Notes: generated from the letters alone by a model not told the origin. A stretch of 64,000 nt of DNA from Apostichopus japonicus (GCF_037975245.1 NC_092572.1:11293769-11357768), one strand, 5' to 3'; positions 11,801 to 22,817 are shown, counted from the stretch's first letter. Program-made: numbers and translations.

Positions 11801-13815
11801 CTTGGAATTACGATCATGTCTGATCAGAGGAGGCCATGAGAGGGAGTGCAGCCACTAGGCCTAGGGGCAAACATAGGGCCCAAGGAATTATGAGATAAAT
11901 AACAATTCATTATCATACTTATACCATTTTTAAAGAAGAATGAAGACTTTGAGAATAGGTCCGATGACAAATTGATGATGATCACTGATTACAATGATAA
12001 ACATTAACCGCTATGTAAGCATGAGAAAATATGACATTAACGTTGCAATTTTGTTTTATTATATACAATTATCATGTAAGTATGAGAACCAGAACTCACG
12101 GTAAACGACAACTAAGACTGAACGCGATCTCCTCAGTAGAATACTTTCTCCGAAACTAGTGCAAGATATGTTTAAAGGTGGGAATATCTCATTGGGCTCA
12201 ACTGTCAACGAGGTTGTCTTGTATCCGCCTTTGTTCGAAACCGTTGAGTATGCATGAAACCGTTTAGTGTTTTCGACAAGCTGGTGGTCGTTTCTAAGCC
12301 ATGTTAGATTCGCAAGATGTCCTGAAGCTACCGCAAAGCATGTCAGTAAATGCGTCTTGTTTAAGGCCATGTAGATGATAGCTGGTGAGGGTCTTCCTTT
12401 GTACAGTAGCGTAAGGTCTGGAACAACTACAATACAAATAGTAACATATTGCATGTTTCAGCATAGCACTAACATGCAAAATTTAACTTCGCTAGCTCTG
12501 ATCTCTTGAAATGTAGAAGACATTTCTACTGGCATAACACAAAAGAAGGAAAATAGAAATTATAAGGCGCAACAGATATTTTATAGATATATTATTTATT
12601 AGCAAACAACCTTACAATGTTAAAACGAAAACATTTCAGACAACATGAACTCAAACAAATACTACTTTGCTTTTTAATTCTACTTTCGTTATTGAAATAT
12701 TAAATGACATTTTTTGAGGTTCCTTACCATATCCATGGATGACCGTGTTTACCGACGTAGCGTCGTCAATAAAGTGCTCTTGGGTAACGCAACTGACATG
12801 TGTCAGGTTCTTCTCGACCAGATAGGTTAATTTGCTGACAGAATTGTATGTACCATTTTGATTGTCAGAAAACGTTTCTGTAATATTTTCTGTGATAGCT
12901 TTGCCATTGACAACCCATACAAGAGATGTTTTTGGCTTTGAACCATTTGCCATGCACTCCAGATGACATTTTTCACCGACAAATGCATCTGTTGCATCAT
13001 GGGAAATCAGGTCATCGATTGCTATACTTAAAACAGGGGCAACTGAAAAATTAAAAAGAAAAGCACTATGACTTTAAAAGCAAAAGAAAATTACAGTTAT
13101 AATCACATTTTTTATATTATTCCCAATCAAAATTAGAGAAGGTATAAAAACAAAACATTATACAAATATTGTCTTTTTACGGAAATGAACAGTTATTGGA
13201 AAACACATCTTCACTCCGCTGGCAGAAGGACTACGTGTGTGTGTTTACGATTTTAATTTTCTAATTTCTATAAATAACTTTCCCCACTTTTCAATATTTG
13301 CTTTTATGTGAGAATTGCAGTTGCGTATATATAATTTGTATGTATATATATATATTGATTGATAAAATGATTACCATAAACTTCCACGCAATATGTCGTA
13401 AGAACTTTTCCGTCCATTTTGCACGTATAGGTTCCCTGGTTCTCTATCAATGCATCTACAATTACAAGAGAATAATTGTTGTCGAGTTGTAAGTTTCCGA
13501 TTTGCCTTACGTTCGCTGGACTTTCGCCAACGAATAAATGGTTGCCAAAGTCCTTTAGCCATACAGAGTTTGCCGTCGACGAAGTGTTGCAGGAAAGTCG
13601 CAAATCTGCTGCCGAAAATATCTTGATCACATTACCATCGCAGTAGTCGCTACGACATTGACTAAAAACTGTAAACACAAAAATGAAATAACTTTCATGA
13701 CGTCTTCGTTACCCAACGTACATTCTGAAATATGATAAAAGAGAAACAAAATGAAATATCGGTAAGTTTTACCTGGTAAAAGCAGTAACAGACGCGGAAA
13801 AGTGTACTTAATCAT
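2772..13815 (-). CDS. Gene A: five-Ig receptor with tyrosine pseudokinase domain
   Basis: Multi-exon gene read 13815 to 2772. The exons are 13773-13815, 13375-13668, 12728-13042, 12100-12426, 11394-11729, 10267-10593, 9960-10091 (or to 10109), 9388-9412, 8909-8997, 8724-8763, 8559-8605, then a gap, then 6702-6804, 6397-6507, 5846-6006, 4991-5110, 4372-4477, 3786-3846, 3205-3307 and 2772-2873. Every junction has GT/AG sites and consistent phase except at the 8559/6804 gap, where an exon must be missing from my model. The product is a type I membrane protein: signal peptide, five Ig domains, one transmembrane helix, juxtamembrane region, kinase fold and a short tail. Catalytic motifs are replaced (see the exon at 4991-5110), so phosphotransfer is unlikely. 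The reading frame is intact across all called exons, which argues for a working pseudokinase receptor rather than a dead gene. The closest receptor family is not determined; the fold resembles FGFR/VEGFR-type kinases. Confidence 0.85.
3205..4477 (-). CDS. Gene A kinase C-lobe exons
   Basis: Exon 4372-4477 encodes IPELPPEASARNEYTW and SDSWSTAECVWKMLTFG, the APE and SDVWSFG-like segments. The conserved Glu of APE and the alpha-F Asp are kept. Exon 3786-3846 encodes a variable loop ending in YPSY. Exon 3205-3307 encodes LESLMQSTSVECMDRPPLKD, with the Arg of the usual C-W-x(6)-RP motif. Structural residues of the C-lobe are thus retained although catalysis is lost. Confidence 0.87.
4991..5110 (-). 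CDS. Gene A catalytic-loop exon with all catalytic residues replaced
   Basis: Phase 0-0 exon of 40 codons. It aligns without gaps to the kinase catalytic loop: FLHPGLSAGKVLATE stands where active receptor kinases have the HRDLAARN loop, and KLYYFCLKEDA stands where they have DFG. The catalytic Asp is Gly, the Asn is Lys, and DFG is YFC. The activation segment is short and lacks the usual tyrosine pair. Flanking splice sites are good and the frame is open, so this is not a broken exon. Confidence 0.9.
5846..6006 (-). CDS. Gene A kinase hinge and alpha-D/alpha-E exon
   Basis: Phase 1 to 0 exon of 161 bases. It encodes NIYLLQEYKPVGSLDDLL (hinge and alpha-D, compare the EY-x(3)-G-x-L pattern of receptor tyrosine kinases) and LELSLQVVKGMEFI (alpha-E). 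The acceptor follows a good pyrimidine tract. Confidence 0.88.
6397..6804 (-). CDS. Gene A kinase N-lobe exons
   Basis: Exon 6702-6804 encodes YQGIVTELKKSSIKKYF and a basic stretch. Exon 6397-6507 encodes KQEFHWDIYLQKLMELPDH followed by VNVIKTEGICIDN, which lines up with the alpha-C helix and beta-4 strand of receptor tyrosine kinases (H-x-N-I/V-I pattern). No VAVK-type beta-3 lysine can be recognised, and the alpha-C glutamate position appears occupied by another residue. The entry phase of 6804 is 0, which does not match the last juxtamembrane exon, so the glycine-loop exon is probably undetected or lost. Confidence 0.7.
8029..8071 (-). CDS. Gene A candidate extra exon (uncertain)
   Basis: A phase-1 acceptor after a pyrimidine-rich stretch opens GETPHRYILQLGTE, with a GTAATG donor giving phase 2. 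It sits where the start of the kinase N-lobe is expected. However, its exit phase does not connect cleanly to the next exon at 6804, so a further exon would be needed. Treat as a lead only. Confidence 0.2.
8559..9412 (-). CDS. Gene A exons 8-11: juxtamembrane region (four small exons)
   Basis: Four small exons lie at 9388-9412 (25 bases), 8909-8997 (89), 8724-8763 (40) and 8559-8605 (47). Their phases chain 1-2, 2-1, 1-2 and 2-1. Translation gives GKKGQLHIR, then REAREPDLNLANLGSV with MCKTEVLERNE, then EWTSAHQSLPHKQ, then SVSLPKLPNETITSAE. The sequence is charged and low in hydrophobics, as expected between the membrane and a kinase domain. The 40- and 47-base exons are supported mainly by phase agreement. 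Confidence 0.65.
9960..10091 (-). CDS. Gene A exon 7: transmembrane segment
   Basis: The exon encodes a hydrophobic stretch, TIIWIFLTVVIVITSTTM, followed by PIFYKLKF as a stop-transfer. It ends in phase 1 at GTATCA. Two AG acceptors fit the same frame, so the exon may start at 10091 or at 10109; I list the shorter form. Confidence 0.8.
10267..10593 (-). CDS. Gene A exon 6: Ig domain 5
   Basis: Phase 1-1 exon of 109 codons. The core is YTLECTATEARP, QLTWLLDES and AVITCLAVGE. It is the membrane-proximal extracellular domain and joins in phase 1 to the transmembrane exon. Confidence 0.88.
11394..11729 (-). CDS. Gene A exon 5: Ig-like domain 4 (no core Trp)
   Basis: Phase 1-1 exon of 112 codons. 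The two cysteines are visible in HSIGCTVTGN and TDVDCKAFSY. The tryptophan that normally packs on the disulfide is replaced in the segment LLILTVDK. The domain is otherwise of normal length and lies between two clear Ig exons, so I call it a diverged Ig domain. Confidence 0.8.
12100..12426 (-). CDS. Gene A exon 4: Ig domain 3
   Basis: Phase 1-1 exon of 109 codons with the Ig core HLLTCFAVASG, NLTWLRND and LNISCTSFGE. Acceptor and donor both match consensus and preserve the frame with exons 3 and 5. Confidence 0.87.
12728..13042 (-). CDS. Gene A exon 3: Ig domain 2
   Basis: Phase 1-1 exon of 105 codons. The first Cys is in KCHLECMANG, the Trp in SLVWVVNG and the second Cys in LTHVSCVTQ. This spacing is typical of a C2-type domain. 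It has several N-x-S/T sites, including NITET and NLTHV, consistent with an extracellular glycoprotein. Confidence 0.87.
13375..13668 (-). CDS. Gene A exon 2: Ig domain 1
   Basis: Phase 1-1 exon of 98 codons. It shows the Ig core: Cys in LRLSCNTS, Trp in SVWLKDF, and the second Cys in the ENQGTYTCKMDG motif (the D/N-x-G-x-Y-x-C pattern of V/I-set domains). The acceptor lies at the end of a TTTGTGTTTACAG tract and the donor is GTAATC. Confidence 0.88.
13773..13815 (-). CDS. Gene A exon 1: signal peptide
   Basis: The ATG at 13815 opens MIKYTFPRLLLLLP, a basic start followed by a leucine run, and the exon ends in phase 1 at a GTAAAA donor. An upstream in-frame GTG is not a likely start. Cleavage is expected near the junction with the next exon. 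Confidence 0.8.
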
Positions 13816-13829
13816 GGTCACGCAACAGC

Positions 13830-15000
13830 CAGCCTAACTCAATATCTCTCTGTTGGATGCAAACATGAAGATAATGCATGGCCTTAGAAAGCAACTGTTG
13901 GTTGAACATCTATCACGATTCCATTTTACTTTCAAGTCTATTGTATGATATAAGTTTTACATGCCCATTATGGAGGGTTACTTTCGCTATGAATCATATT
14001 CACTAAAACTCACGCAATGTGAGTATGTGTGCACATAGAATTAAATTTAACGCGAAAACTATCATGAAAAGTAGAAGATTGTCACTGACTTCTTTTAATC
14101 CAAGTAGGGCATTATTGTATATCGGCTTATTTAAATTCACAAGCTTGGCGAAAATAAGCATGTAGCAAGCCTTTGTGGTGCTAGAGGGCAAGAAAACTTG
14201 TTGTACCCATTTTACACCATAAAGCTCTTACCGTCTATTAAAACTCCAATATAATTGGGGATTGCACATAAATTTGCTGACGTTCGTTCTGGGAGGAGTC
14301 TAATGGGAAATTCAGTAAATATGAAATTGTGGATTTATGAATTCGTGGAAAGGCCAAGATGCACACGTCTGTTTCAAGCTGAACCTCTTTCCAAATTGCC
14401 TTATTGTAAAGATACATGAAAGGTTATGCTAAGGTGAAGCGTATGTTCCATGTTAACATCCCCACCGTTATTATCATTGATGCAAAATCACATTGCATTT
14501 GCAACAGTTACTTAGGTCTTGCAAAAAAAAAGCTGTTATGGAAGGTGTTAGGCAAAATTCTACTCAGTTGTTCGCTCTCTATTTACGATAAAGACTTAGA
14601 TGGGATTTACACATAAGTCGATGTAGTGTGTGATATCACGTTACCATTGTCGATCACAGCCACATCCACCCGTCTATGATATGCGTATATTACTCTGGGA
14701 TACAGTATTGCTCACAACATTCGTGTTAATCGTTGCTATGAACATTCAGGACTACTACTGGAGCTTTTATGATGTGTTATTTAAGTTTTTTAAGCATTCG
14801 CTGGGCTACCTCTCTGTAGTCTCGCTATAGTCTTAACGATTAAAGATGAACGATATGATATTTCAGCATTGACGAAAAAATACGATATTATTTTAGAGTA
14901 TTTTAGTTGGTTTTCTTTTAAAATATCTGAAAAAATAAAATATATTCGATGTTGGGAAGGCTGGAAAAAAATCCTAAACTTGACGCTGTTTTAAAAATGT
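13830..15000. other. Gene-less stretch upstream of gene A and the gypsy copy
   Basis: Short random open frames only. The promoter of gene A should lie in the first part, but no clear core element was recognised. Confidence 0.4.
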
Positions 15001-15122
15001 TTTGGGCTTTTTGCGAATGACGGTATAATGATCACATGATCCACAGTGACATGTAACGTTGTTATGATGATAACAAAGAGAGCTCGGCGTAGACTATACT
15101 CCTGCTGCGTGCACTGAGCACA

Positions 15123-15335
15123 GTGAGCCATGTTCTGGGTGAGTTTGTAACAGAGAAGCAAGGGGGCTCAACAGAATTTTATTCGTCTATTGTCGGGGAG
15201 CGTCCTACTACCACTGTGGTGATGAATGGCTCTCAGATCAAGGCAGTGATTGATACAGGTTCAGCTGTCACACTTTTATCCAAAGCCCATTTCTTGACGT
15301 TGTTAGCAGGGAAGTCATTGGCAGAATTAAGGTGA
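15123..15335 (+). pseudogene. Gypsy aspartic protease segment
   Basis: Contains VIDTGSAVTLLS, the D-T-G active-site motif of retroviral-type aspartic proteases. It is interrupted by a TGA at the end of this segment, and the same frame resumes immediately, so the break is a nonsense mutation rather than an indel. Confidence 0.8.
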
Positions 15336-15374
15336 CTTGGGTTAAAGGCAGCCAACCAAACAAGGATTCCCTTC

Positions 15375-15782
15375 TTGGGTTATTTTGAGACAGATGTAGA
15401 AGTTGGTGGTGAAGTGATACGCAACCGTGGTATTCTGGTGGTTGAAGACGATCAAGACCCTCCATTGTTACTGGGCATGAATATCATCCACCGAATGTCA
15501 GGAGAAGTTCTTGTTGACATGCTTGGTTACAAAATGGATGAGTCAAAGCTGTCGAAGCCAGTCTCTACTTTGGCAAGAATACCCGGGAAGCACAAAGTCA
15601 AATTACCAGCAAGATCAGTCCAGGTGGTTAATGTCTCCTGTCCAGTGCATGCGTCGGTAACGGAAGTGATGATAGAACCAGTCAGCCAACTGCCGAAGGG
15701 AGTTTCTGTAGGCGCAACTCTGACAGTTGATACAAATAGACTTCATCTTCAAGTCATGAACCTTACCGATGAAGACATTTGA
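15375..15782 (+). pseudogene. Gypsy protease-RT linker segment
   Basis: Same frame as the protease. It includes LLLGMNIIHRMSGEVLVDM, the conserved end of the protease domain, and then linker. It ends in TGA. Two further in-frame TAG codons follow before the RT segment starts. Confidence 0.7.
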
Positions 15783-16136
15783 CTGGAACCTAGGACACCT
15801 CTAGGAATTATCCAGTCTCCATCCTTTGTTGAAGACGGTCTTGTCACTGGATAGAAAGCTGAAATTCAAGTAAACCAGATCACCACAGAAACACCTTCAT
15901 TCCATGAGACTGCTATACCTTTTACCCTTTCACCAAGTTTGACCCCAACTCAACGACAGCAGACGGTTGACCTGATCAACAGAAATCAGGACATATTTGC
16001 TTATTCTGATGACCAACTGGGTTTTGCTGAAGGAGTCACACATTAGATCAACACTATAGATGACATCCCAATTAAGCAGCCTCACCGACGGATTCGACCT
16101 TCACAATGGGAAGAGGTCAAGGAACATATCCGGAAG

Positions 16137-16910
16137 TTGCTAGATAATGGGGTCATAAGGCCGAGTACCAGTCCGTACGCTTTGCCGATTGTGTTAGTCC
16201 GCAAGTCTGATGGCAGTCTTCGTCTTTGTGTTGACTACCGCAAACTTAATATGAAGACCATAAAGGATGCCTATCCGATTCCCAGAATAGATGAGTCAAT
16301 CGATGCTTTACATGGAACGAAGTGGTTTTCTACTATCGACCTTCTTTCAGGGTATCATCAAGTTGCCATGGAAGAGGCTGATAAACATAAGACAAGTTTT
16401 ACAACACCGTTTGGTTTGTATGAATACAATCGGATGCCACTCGGTCTGTCAAACGCTCCTGGTACCTTTCAACGGTTAATGCAGGCTTGTCTACATGACC
16501 AATTCTTCACCTCTGTGCTTTGCTACCTCGACGACATCCTGGTGTTTTCCAAGTCCTTTGATGATCATCTGGTCAATTTACAAAGGGTATTCTATAGACT
16601 CCCGCAACAAGGCCTGAAAATAAAACCATCGAAGTGCACCTTCTTCCAGTCTGAAGTGAAGTATCTGGGTCATCGAGTAACTGTGGATGGAGTAAGACCA
16701 GATCCTGACAAGGTTCAAGCCGTTAAGAATTGGCCTGAGCCCCAGAATGTGAAGAATCTACGGTCGTTTCTGGGATTTTGCTCCTTTTACCGACGGTTTG
16801 TCGTAGATTTCGCCAAGACGGCAAAGCCACTCCATGCACTGGTGTCCACTGGCCTACACAATCAACGTGCTAAGAAAGTAACACCGTTTCTCTGGACAAA
16901 TGAGCATTAA
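16137..16910 (+). pseudogene. Gypsy reverse transcriptase
   Basis: 257 codons of RT covering fingers and palm: DGSLRLCVDYRKLN, FSTIDLLSGYHQV, the catalytic YLDD box in LCYLDDILVFSK, and the thumb segment KYLGHRVTVDGVRPDP. It ends with a TAA, and the same frame continues into RNase H. Confidence 0.92.
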
Positions 16911-16937
16911 ATTGCCTTCCAGGAACTGAAGGATAAG

Positions 16938-17309
16938 ATGTGTCGACAGGTTGTGTTAGCTTATGCTGACTACTCACAACCATTTGAAGTTGAAATTGAT
17001 GCGTCACACCAAGGTTTGGGTGCTGTCCTATTGCAATGCCAAGATGGACAACGAAAGGTGCAGAGAACTCTCCGAGGTGCAGAGAGGAATATGCAGAATT
17101 ATTCCAGTTTCAAGTTAGAACTACTTGGTCTGAAATGGGCGGTAACCGAGACGTTTCGGGAATATTTGCTGGGCAACAAGTTCAATTTCCAAGCCAAATG
17201 TGGAAGTGAGTGCCAATCAAGTGAATGCCGTGAAGACATCACCTTTGGTGTTCCCATCCTACACCAAGGACCAACTGAGAAATTTCCAATAGAACGATCC
17301 AGTGATTAG
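16938..17309 (+). pseudogene. Gypsy RNase H, disrupted
   Basis: Starts with FEVEIDASHQGLGAVL, the first catalytic Asp region of gypsy RNase H, and ELLGLKWAVTETFREYL. After about codon 85 the similarity is lost and the frame shifts by one into the integrase frame, consistent with an internal deletion. The second half of RNase H is missing. Confidence 0.8.
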
Positions 17310-18369
17310 AAAGTTCTACACTTTCTGGTTGACCAAGGTGAAACCCTCAGTTGAAGAACGGGTAGAACATAGTGAGATATCCCTACTTGTGAAGCAGTGG
17401 GACAAAATTCAAGCGTATGAAGGACTCTTGTATCGGTCTATAGAAGATGGGAAGAAACTACAGTTAATTCTTCCAAAAGTACTCCAAGAAGAAGTACTAT
17501 TTGCCCGTCACGGCCAATGCGGACACCACGGGTACAAGAGGACATTGTCACTCGTTCAAGATCGGTGCTACTGGCCAAAATTTTCCCAAGACGTAGCCTC
17601 CTATTGTGAAAGGTGTAACGAGTGCACACGGTGCAAAAGGCCACCCAAGATCAGAGAACCACTGAAGAGTATGATGGCAACCAGGCCAAACGAAATCCTT
17701 GCTATAGATTACACCACCATTGAGAAAGACACAAGAGGCAAGGAAAACATACTTGTGATAAACGATGTCTTTTACAAGTTTACGCAGGCTATATCTACAT
17801 CTAACCAGACTGCGGAGACAACTGCTAAGGCATTAGTTCGGAACTGGTTCCTTTTGTATGGACCACCAAAGAGACTCCACTCTGACCAGGGCCGAAATTT
17901 TGAATCGTCCCTTATACAATGCCTATGTAAAGTGTATGGGGTCGACAAGAGCCGAACAGCATCTTACCATCCTGAAGGCAACGGCCAAGCAGAGCGGTTC
18001 AACAGGACTCTGCATGATCTTCTGAAGACTCTGCCGCCAAACAAGAAGCGGCGTTGGTCGGACGATCTCCCAGAAGTCCTGTATGCTTATAATTCCACAC
18101 CACACACTTCCACGAGTCTGTCTCCTTTCTTCTTGATGTTTGGAAGGGACCCAATCCTTCCAGTGGATTACCTGCTGGGGCGTGTAGATTCTCCATCTGA
18201 CTCGGACGACACGGATCCCATTTCTAACTGGGTGACGTCACATACCGAGAATTTACAGATGGCGTTCAAGAAAGCAGGGGAGCAGATGTCTTTGGAAGCA
18301 GATGCTCGTAAAACCCAGTATGACAAGAAGGCCAAATCTCATCCAATCGCTCTTGGGACCAGGGTATAA
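17302..18369 (+). pseudogene. Gypsy integrase
   Basis: 355 open codons. A zinc-binding HHCC domain is visible (HGQCGHHGYKRTL, then CERCNECTRCK). The DDE core follows: Asp in LAIDYTTIE, Asp in LHSDQGRNFES, and Glu in HPEGNGQAERFNRTL. This is the longest intact piece of the element. A TAA near 18367 and a frameshift around 18450 separate it from its C-terminal tail. Confidence 0.92.
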
Positions 18370-18410
18370 CTGAAGAACCATCCCCGTGGAATGCACAAGA
18401 TAGCGGATGA

Positions 18411-18893
18411 ATGGGGTTCCATAGTCTTCAAAGTGGTCTCTCGCCCAATGAAGGTTCTGTGTACGTCATTGAACCGGCCGATGGTAGTGGTGGACAACGA
18501 ACGGTAAACCGACGGGAGTTACGGCCATGCCCACAGCTGATAGACGTACCTGTTGCTGTCTTCAAACCCGTTGCCCCAGCTCAGTGTGATCGGGAAAGGG
18601 AGTCTTCCAGTGACTCTAGCAGTGAAGAGGATTACGGTTTCCGCCGACGCTTTGAAGGTGCCCTAACGAGACGTAAGCGATCACCCAGTGATGACTCTGA
18701 TTCATGGTCTGATGACAGCGAGGTCAACCAACCACTACGTCGCAGTGCTCGGGTCACCAGATGGCTTCACTCTAATATCAGCCACCTGCCAAGAAGTATT
18801 AGCAGTGTGACAAATAGTACCTTGTATGATAATAAGTTATCAGATTTGTGTCGGCAAACCCAAAATTTGCTTGAGCGTGTCAAACGTTGTTAG
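18411..18893 (+). pseudogene. Gypsy pol C-terminal tail
   Basis: Continues the integrase C-terminal region in another frame (NEGSVYVIEPADG, then VNRRELRPCPQ), followed by a Ser/Asp-rich and Arg-rich tail. It ends at 18893, about 190 bases before the purine tract. Confidence 0.7.
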
Positions 18894-19084
18894 ACCAACC
18901 TTGATTGTAGATAAACAGTTTTTTTGCTAGCAATAGTTTGCTCGAGTACTTTTAGTTGGTAGTGCGGATACGCATGTATATTTTTTTTGTAAAAGTTTTC
19001 TTTCATATTAATCCATCTTATCGTATTTTAGGTATCTCGTATACATTGGTCGTTTGAGGACAAACTTCCTTTAGCAGGGGAGAG

Positions 19085-19430
19085 TGTGAGGTAGTGCCCA
19101 GTGACCTACCGATTATTTACGTAATGTGCTACTCTCCAACATACTTTTGTTCTACTTGGCGTCCCTTGTTCATCGCTTGCGGTTTCGCTTAGTAGGACCT
19201 GTTCGTTCTCTCTTTATTCTATTCACTACGAAATCACCTTGCGTTACGTTCAACAGCAGCCATATTGTATATTCCTATTTTGTTCTCATTACCATTATTT
19301 GTTGAGAGAGGTAGTTCATCAGTCACCATGTTAGATTAATTTACTCATCTCCGGGAGTAGATATTATCCACCGCCCTCTTACCATGCTTAAAACTTAACC
19401 CCCAATAAAGTTGCCACCACGTACAGAGAA
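19085..19430 (+). repeat. Putative 3' LTR of the gypsy element
   Basis: Begins TGTGAGGTAGTG directly after the polypurine tract. An AATAAA is present near 19405. With no 5' LTR to compare, the 3' border is a guess. Confidence 0.5.
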
Positions 19431-20180
19431 GTACGGAATCTATTTGATTTGTTTTGTTTGTTTTTCCTTACTCTCTGTCATTACATAAGCATAACAGATT
19501 CAGGTTTTCTTTTTTACCCAATTCAGTTTCTCTTTTCAACCTTAGGGTTGTTAGATAGGTTTCTTTTGTTTTATAATTTTGTTTGTTTGTTTTTATTAAA
19601 GGTATATATATGTATATATGTGTATATTTTCTTACATGTATGGATATTGTTGCTGTTGATATTCTTACCTTTTCATTCAACTTCTCTGTGTTTTGTTTAT
19701 ACTAATATTTAACTGTATTCTGTATGTAAGTTTAGAACAATTTTTTTATGTTTTTTGCTGCAGGGCGACAAATTTCCATATCTTACGGACGAAATAAATC
19801 TCTATCTCTCTATTTCTTTCTCTATCTATCTCAATCTTGTAGGGGAATGCAACAGAACAAATGCTGACTCTATAATACGTTTTATTTTATTTTCCAATCG
19901 GAAAAAGTAACTATTTCTAAACGTATTGTCTGAGTACGGTCTGTAAAAACCAGTTTGAAAAGCATTCAGTGCAGTGCAGGAAAAACGATATAGAGGATTC
20001 AACATACTGAATTCATTATAGCCATTCTATAATGGTTATATTACGACCGGAAAGTTTAAAATTAAAATAAGTAAATCAAAAACTTGGAGACGGTCCTGGA
20101 TGCCGGATTTACTACAGCCGGTACATCTTAGGGAGGAAATCCTTCTGGACAAATGGCTCAAAAAAGTATGGATTTGCTCC

Positions 20181-20390
20181 TATTGAGGCACATGGGCTTC
20201 GTCTTCATCGTCTTCAAATCGGTCAAGTTCAATGTCATCATTTGTGTTTTCTAATTCATGCTTCGAAGATCATGAAGATTAGATGAAAGATGAATCTACG
20301 CATTCCAATTCAATGTATCCACCAGTTGGTTCTTCGTCGACTTCAACCTCTGATTGTGATAGTTTGGAGTCCACGTTTACTGTAGTAGGC
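20181..20390 (-). pseudogene. Possible acidic C-terminal coding remnant
   Basis: One minus-strand frame reads SEVEVDEEPTGGYIELECVD, then two stops, then NTNDDIELDRFEDDEDEAH before a TAG. An AG acceptor precedes it near 20390. The acidic, low-complexity composition resembles a protein tail, but the internal stops and lack of neighbours make this weak. It may be a transposase remnant. Confidence 0.2.
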
Positions 20391-22737
20391 CTACTTCAAT
20401 GGGTTTAAGTGTATCAACGAATTTGAAACTCATGCGATAAAGTCAGCACTAACGATGTAAAAAAAAACATGGGTCTAAGCTGGAAATGGGTCAATAACCT
20501 CTCATCGACTTTTGAACTTATACATTAACATAACGTTAAAAAGGCAGGCAGGAGATGAGAATCACTGCGTGAGTAACGCGCGATTTTCTAATTTTAATTG
20601 GGTTTATTTCATTTGCCTTTTCTTGTCGTTTTAGTGATGCCGACTGCCCCATTGTAAAATACGGAAAATTTCCCGATTAATGCAACAGTAAGTGTTGGAA
20701 CTGAAACACAGGTCAGACATGAACAACTTAATGTCTATATGAGGAAAGACTCCACATGCAAATTTGTTGGGTCATGGACGTCGCTTAGGGCAAGTTTTGG
20801 GTCCGAAGTGAGGGCCGAGTTGGGTTGGAATGATTCCTCCTGAAGCCAAACCACAAGAAATGCATGTGAATAAACGCAATAGGCATTAATTGTAGAGAGA
20901 CATTTTTTAGAGCTAGACTGACCACTCGGTTGAGTTCGAATGCGGTTGCATTTCAAGCACAATGTGACCTTTCTGTCGGCTTTCCTGACGTAGGGAAAAA
21001 GGAAGATTTATGTCTGACTCAACAGTAGTGCATACAAGCGCTTCTATTAGGTTAAGCAGGCTCATGATTTTCTTCGGGTGTCTAACTAATCTGCGTTTGA
21101 GACTATCATAATTATGATTGTGGCAGTTTGACAGGTAAGTGAGCACATTCATACAGCATACTGTTTCATATTCGCCAACAACATGATCTTGTGATGTACG
21201 TTACTTGAGGGCAGCTTGCGAGACAGCTATTCAGATATCGTAAAATCGTTGCGAAAATCGTTGCAAATTTCGTAATGGTTGTATTTACGTGGTTAAGTTC
21301 CCAAGAATCTCTATGACATTAATTATCTATTGAAGTTTTGAACATTACGCCGGAAAATTATACTAATAACAGTTATGCTGACACGAAATGCACGCACAGC
21401 TCCACACGGAACAGTGAACTACATAAACGATCATCACAGTGACGTCATTTACTGACCTGAGTGCTGTTCAAGGTCGTTGCAGTGTTTGCAAATTTCTTAA
21501 TTCGTATAATTACAGAAACTATACACCGATGTTTTAATTCCCATTTTTGTACTTCCCGGTGTGCTATTTGAAAAAAATGAAAATATGTTGCTTGATAACA
21601 TGTAATGTACACTAAATATATATATATATGCAAAATGAGAGATTTTCTTCTGTTATATACATTTGCACGGACGCGGGTTTATGTACTCGTGGTACGAAAT
21701 ATACACATTCGTGTATTGTTGTGCAGTATTCTATTCCCCGTCTCCCTAGTCATAATAACTATAAAAAGTTTCACGCAGAATATCACTTCCTGATTTACAA
21801 GACGTAAATCATATCGTCGATTTTTCACATTTATTAAGGCATTTCAATTAACAAAAACGAAAAGAAGAAACTAATACGTTGGTCACGTGAAATTTATTGA
21901 CACACAATGCATAACAATGAACTAGTAGATGGCGATCTGTCACTTCATTATTGTCAAAATAAAATAAAACTGTTAGCAAACTGCTTATCTACTAGAGAGC
22001 CTGTGTAATAGAATGTTTAAAAGTAAACGTCAGGCCAACTTACATTTACACTTCATTTTTGTAACAGAAAACATGTAAGTCCTATCAAACTACCAGAACC
22101 CATTTGAATGCGTTTTGACATGGTTGTGATTCTTAAACAATATATAATTTTAAAACCGTTTGCAATAAAGCAATCGCATGCGTTTTGACCAATTCAGACA
22201 GGTGTGCAAAGAAGGGCAACACACATACCGTAAGTCTAAAAGATATTTTCCATTGACAATAGACATATGCAAGTTGAAAGATTTTCTTAATGCCAAATGA
22301 CCGCCGTCTTAGTAATGCCCATTTGTCACTGCACGCACAATACAAGTTGATACCTTGTTCATACCGTTTTATACTTTAAAATGCACTACTCACACTGAAT
22401 ATCAATTTACCTATGAACAAAATAAAGGTTTCATAGGTATGTTCATAATAACCTAAATTAACTATATGAATGCTTCAGAAACGTACCCATGTACGTTTAT
22501 TTCTTGAGGTAGTCATAACTACCCCTCCTCCCGCATAGACCCCTCCCCATGACGACATCTTCAAGTTCTTGTTCAATTGTATTTCTCATTTAACATACAA
22601 CACTAAAGTACAAGTATGTAGTTATTAATCAAACTGAGGAATGGTGACATATGATGGACACTAGAAAGAACAATGCTGTTAAATAGGTTTAGACATGATA
22701 ACAATAAAAATAAGTATATACATAAAAACATTTCACA

Positions 22738-22740
<3 letters not shown>

Positions 22741-22814
<74 letters not shown>
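22741..22814. repeat. (AT)n microsatellite, about 37 units
   Basis: Uninterrupted alternating TA run, flanked by AT-rich sequence. Likely variable in length between individuals and prone to assembly error. Confidence 0.98.

Positions 22815-22817
<3 letters not shown>

Larger units (their letters stand above)
15000..19430 (+). mobile_element. Ty3/gypsy LTR retrotransposon, 5'-truncated and inactive
   Basis: Protease, reverse transcriptase, RNase H and integrase occur in the order typical of Ty3/gypsy, followed by a purine tract (AGCAGGGGAGAG, 19073-19084) and a probable 3' LTR starting TGTGAGG. No gag and no matching 5' LTR were seen upstream, so the copy is truncated or the 5' end was deleted. 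Pol carries at least five in-frame stops between 15333 and 16910, plus frameshifts near 17300 and 18450. Borders at both ends are approximate. Confidence 0.88.

Noticed and set aside
19449-19712. 87-codon open frame rich in Phe and Leu
   Set aside because: T-rich composition after the gypsy 3' LTR. No domain.
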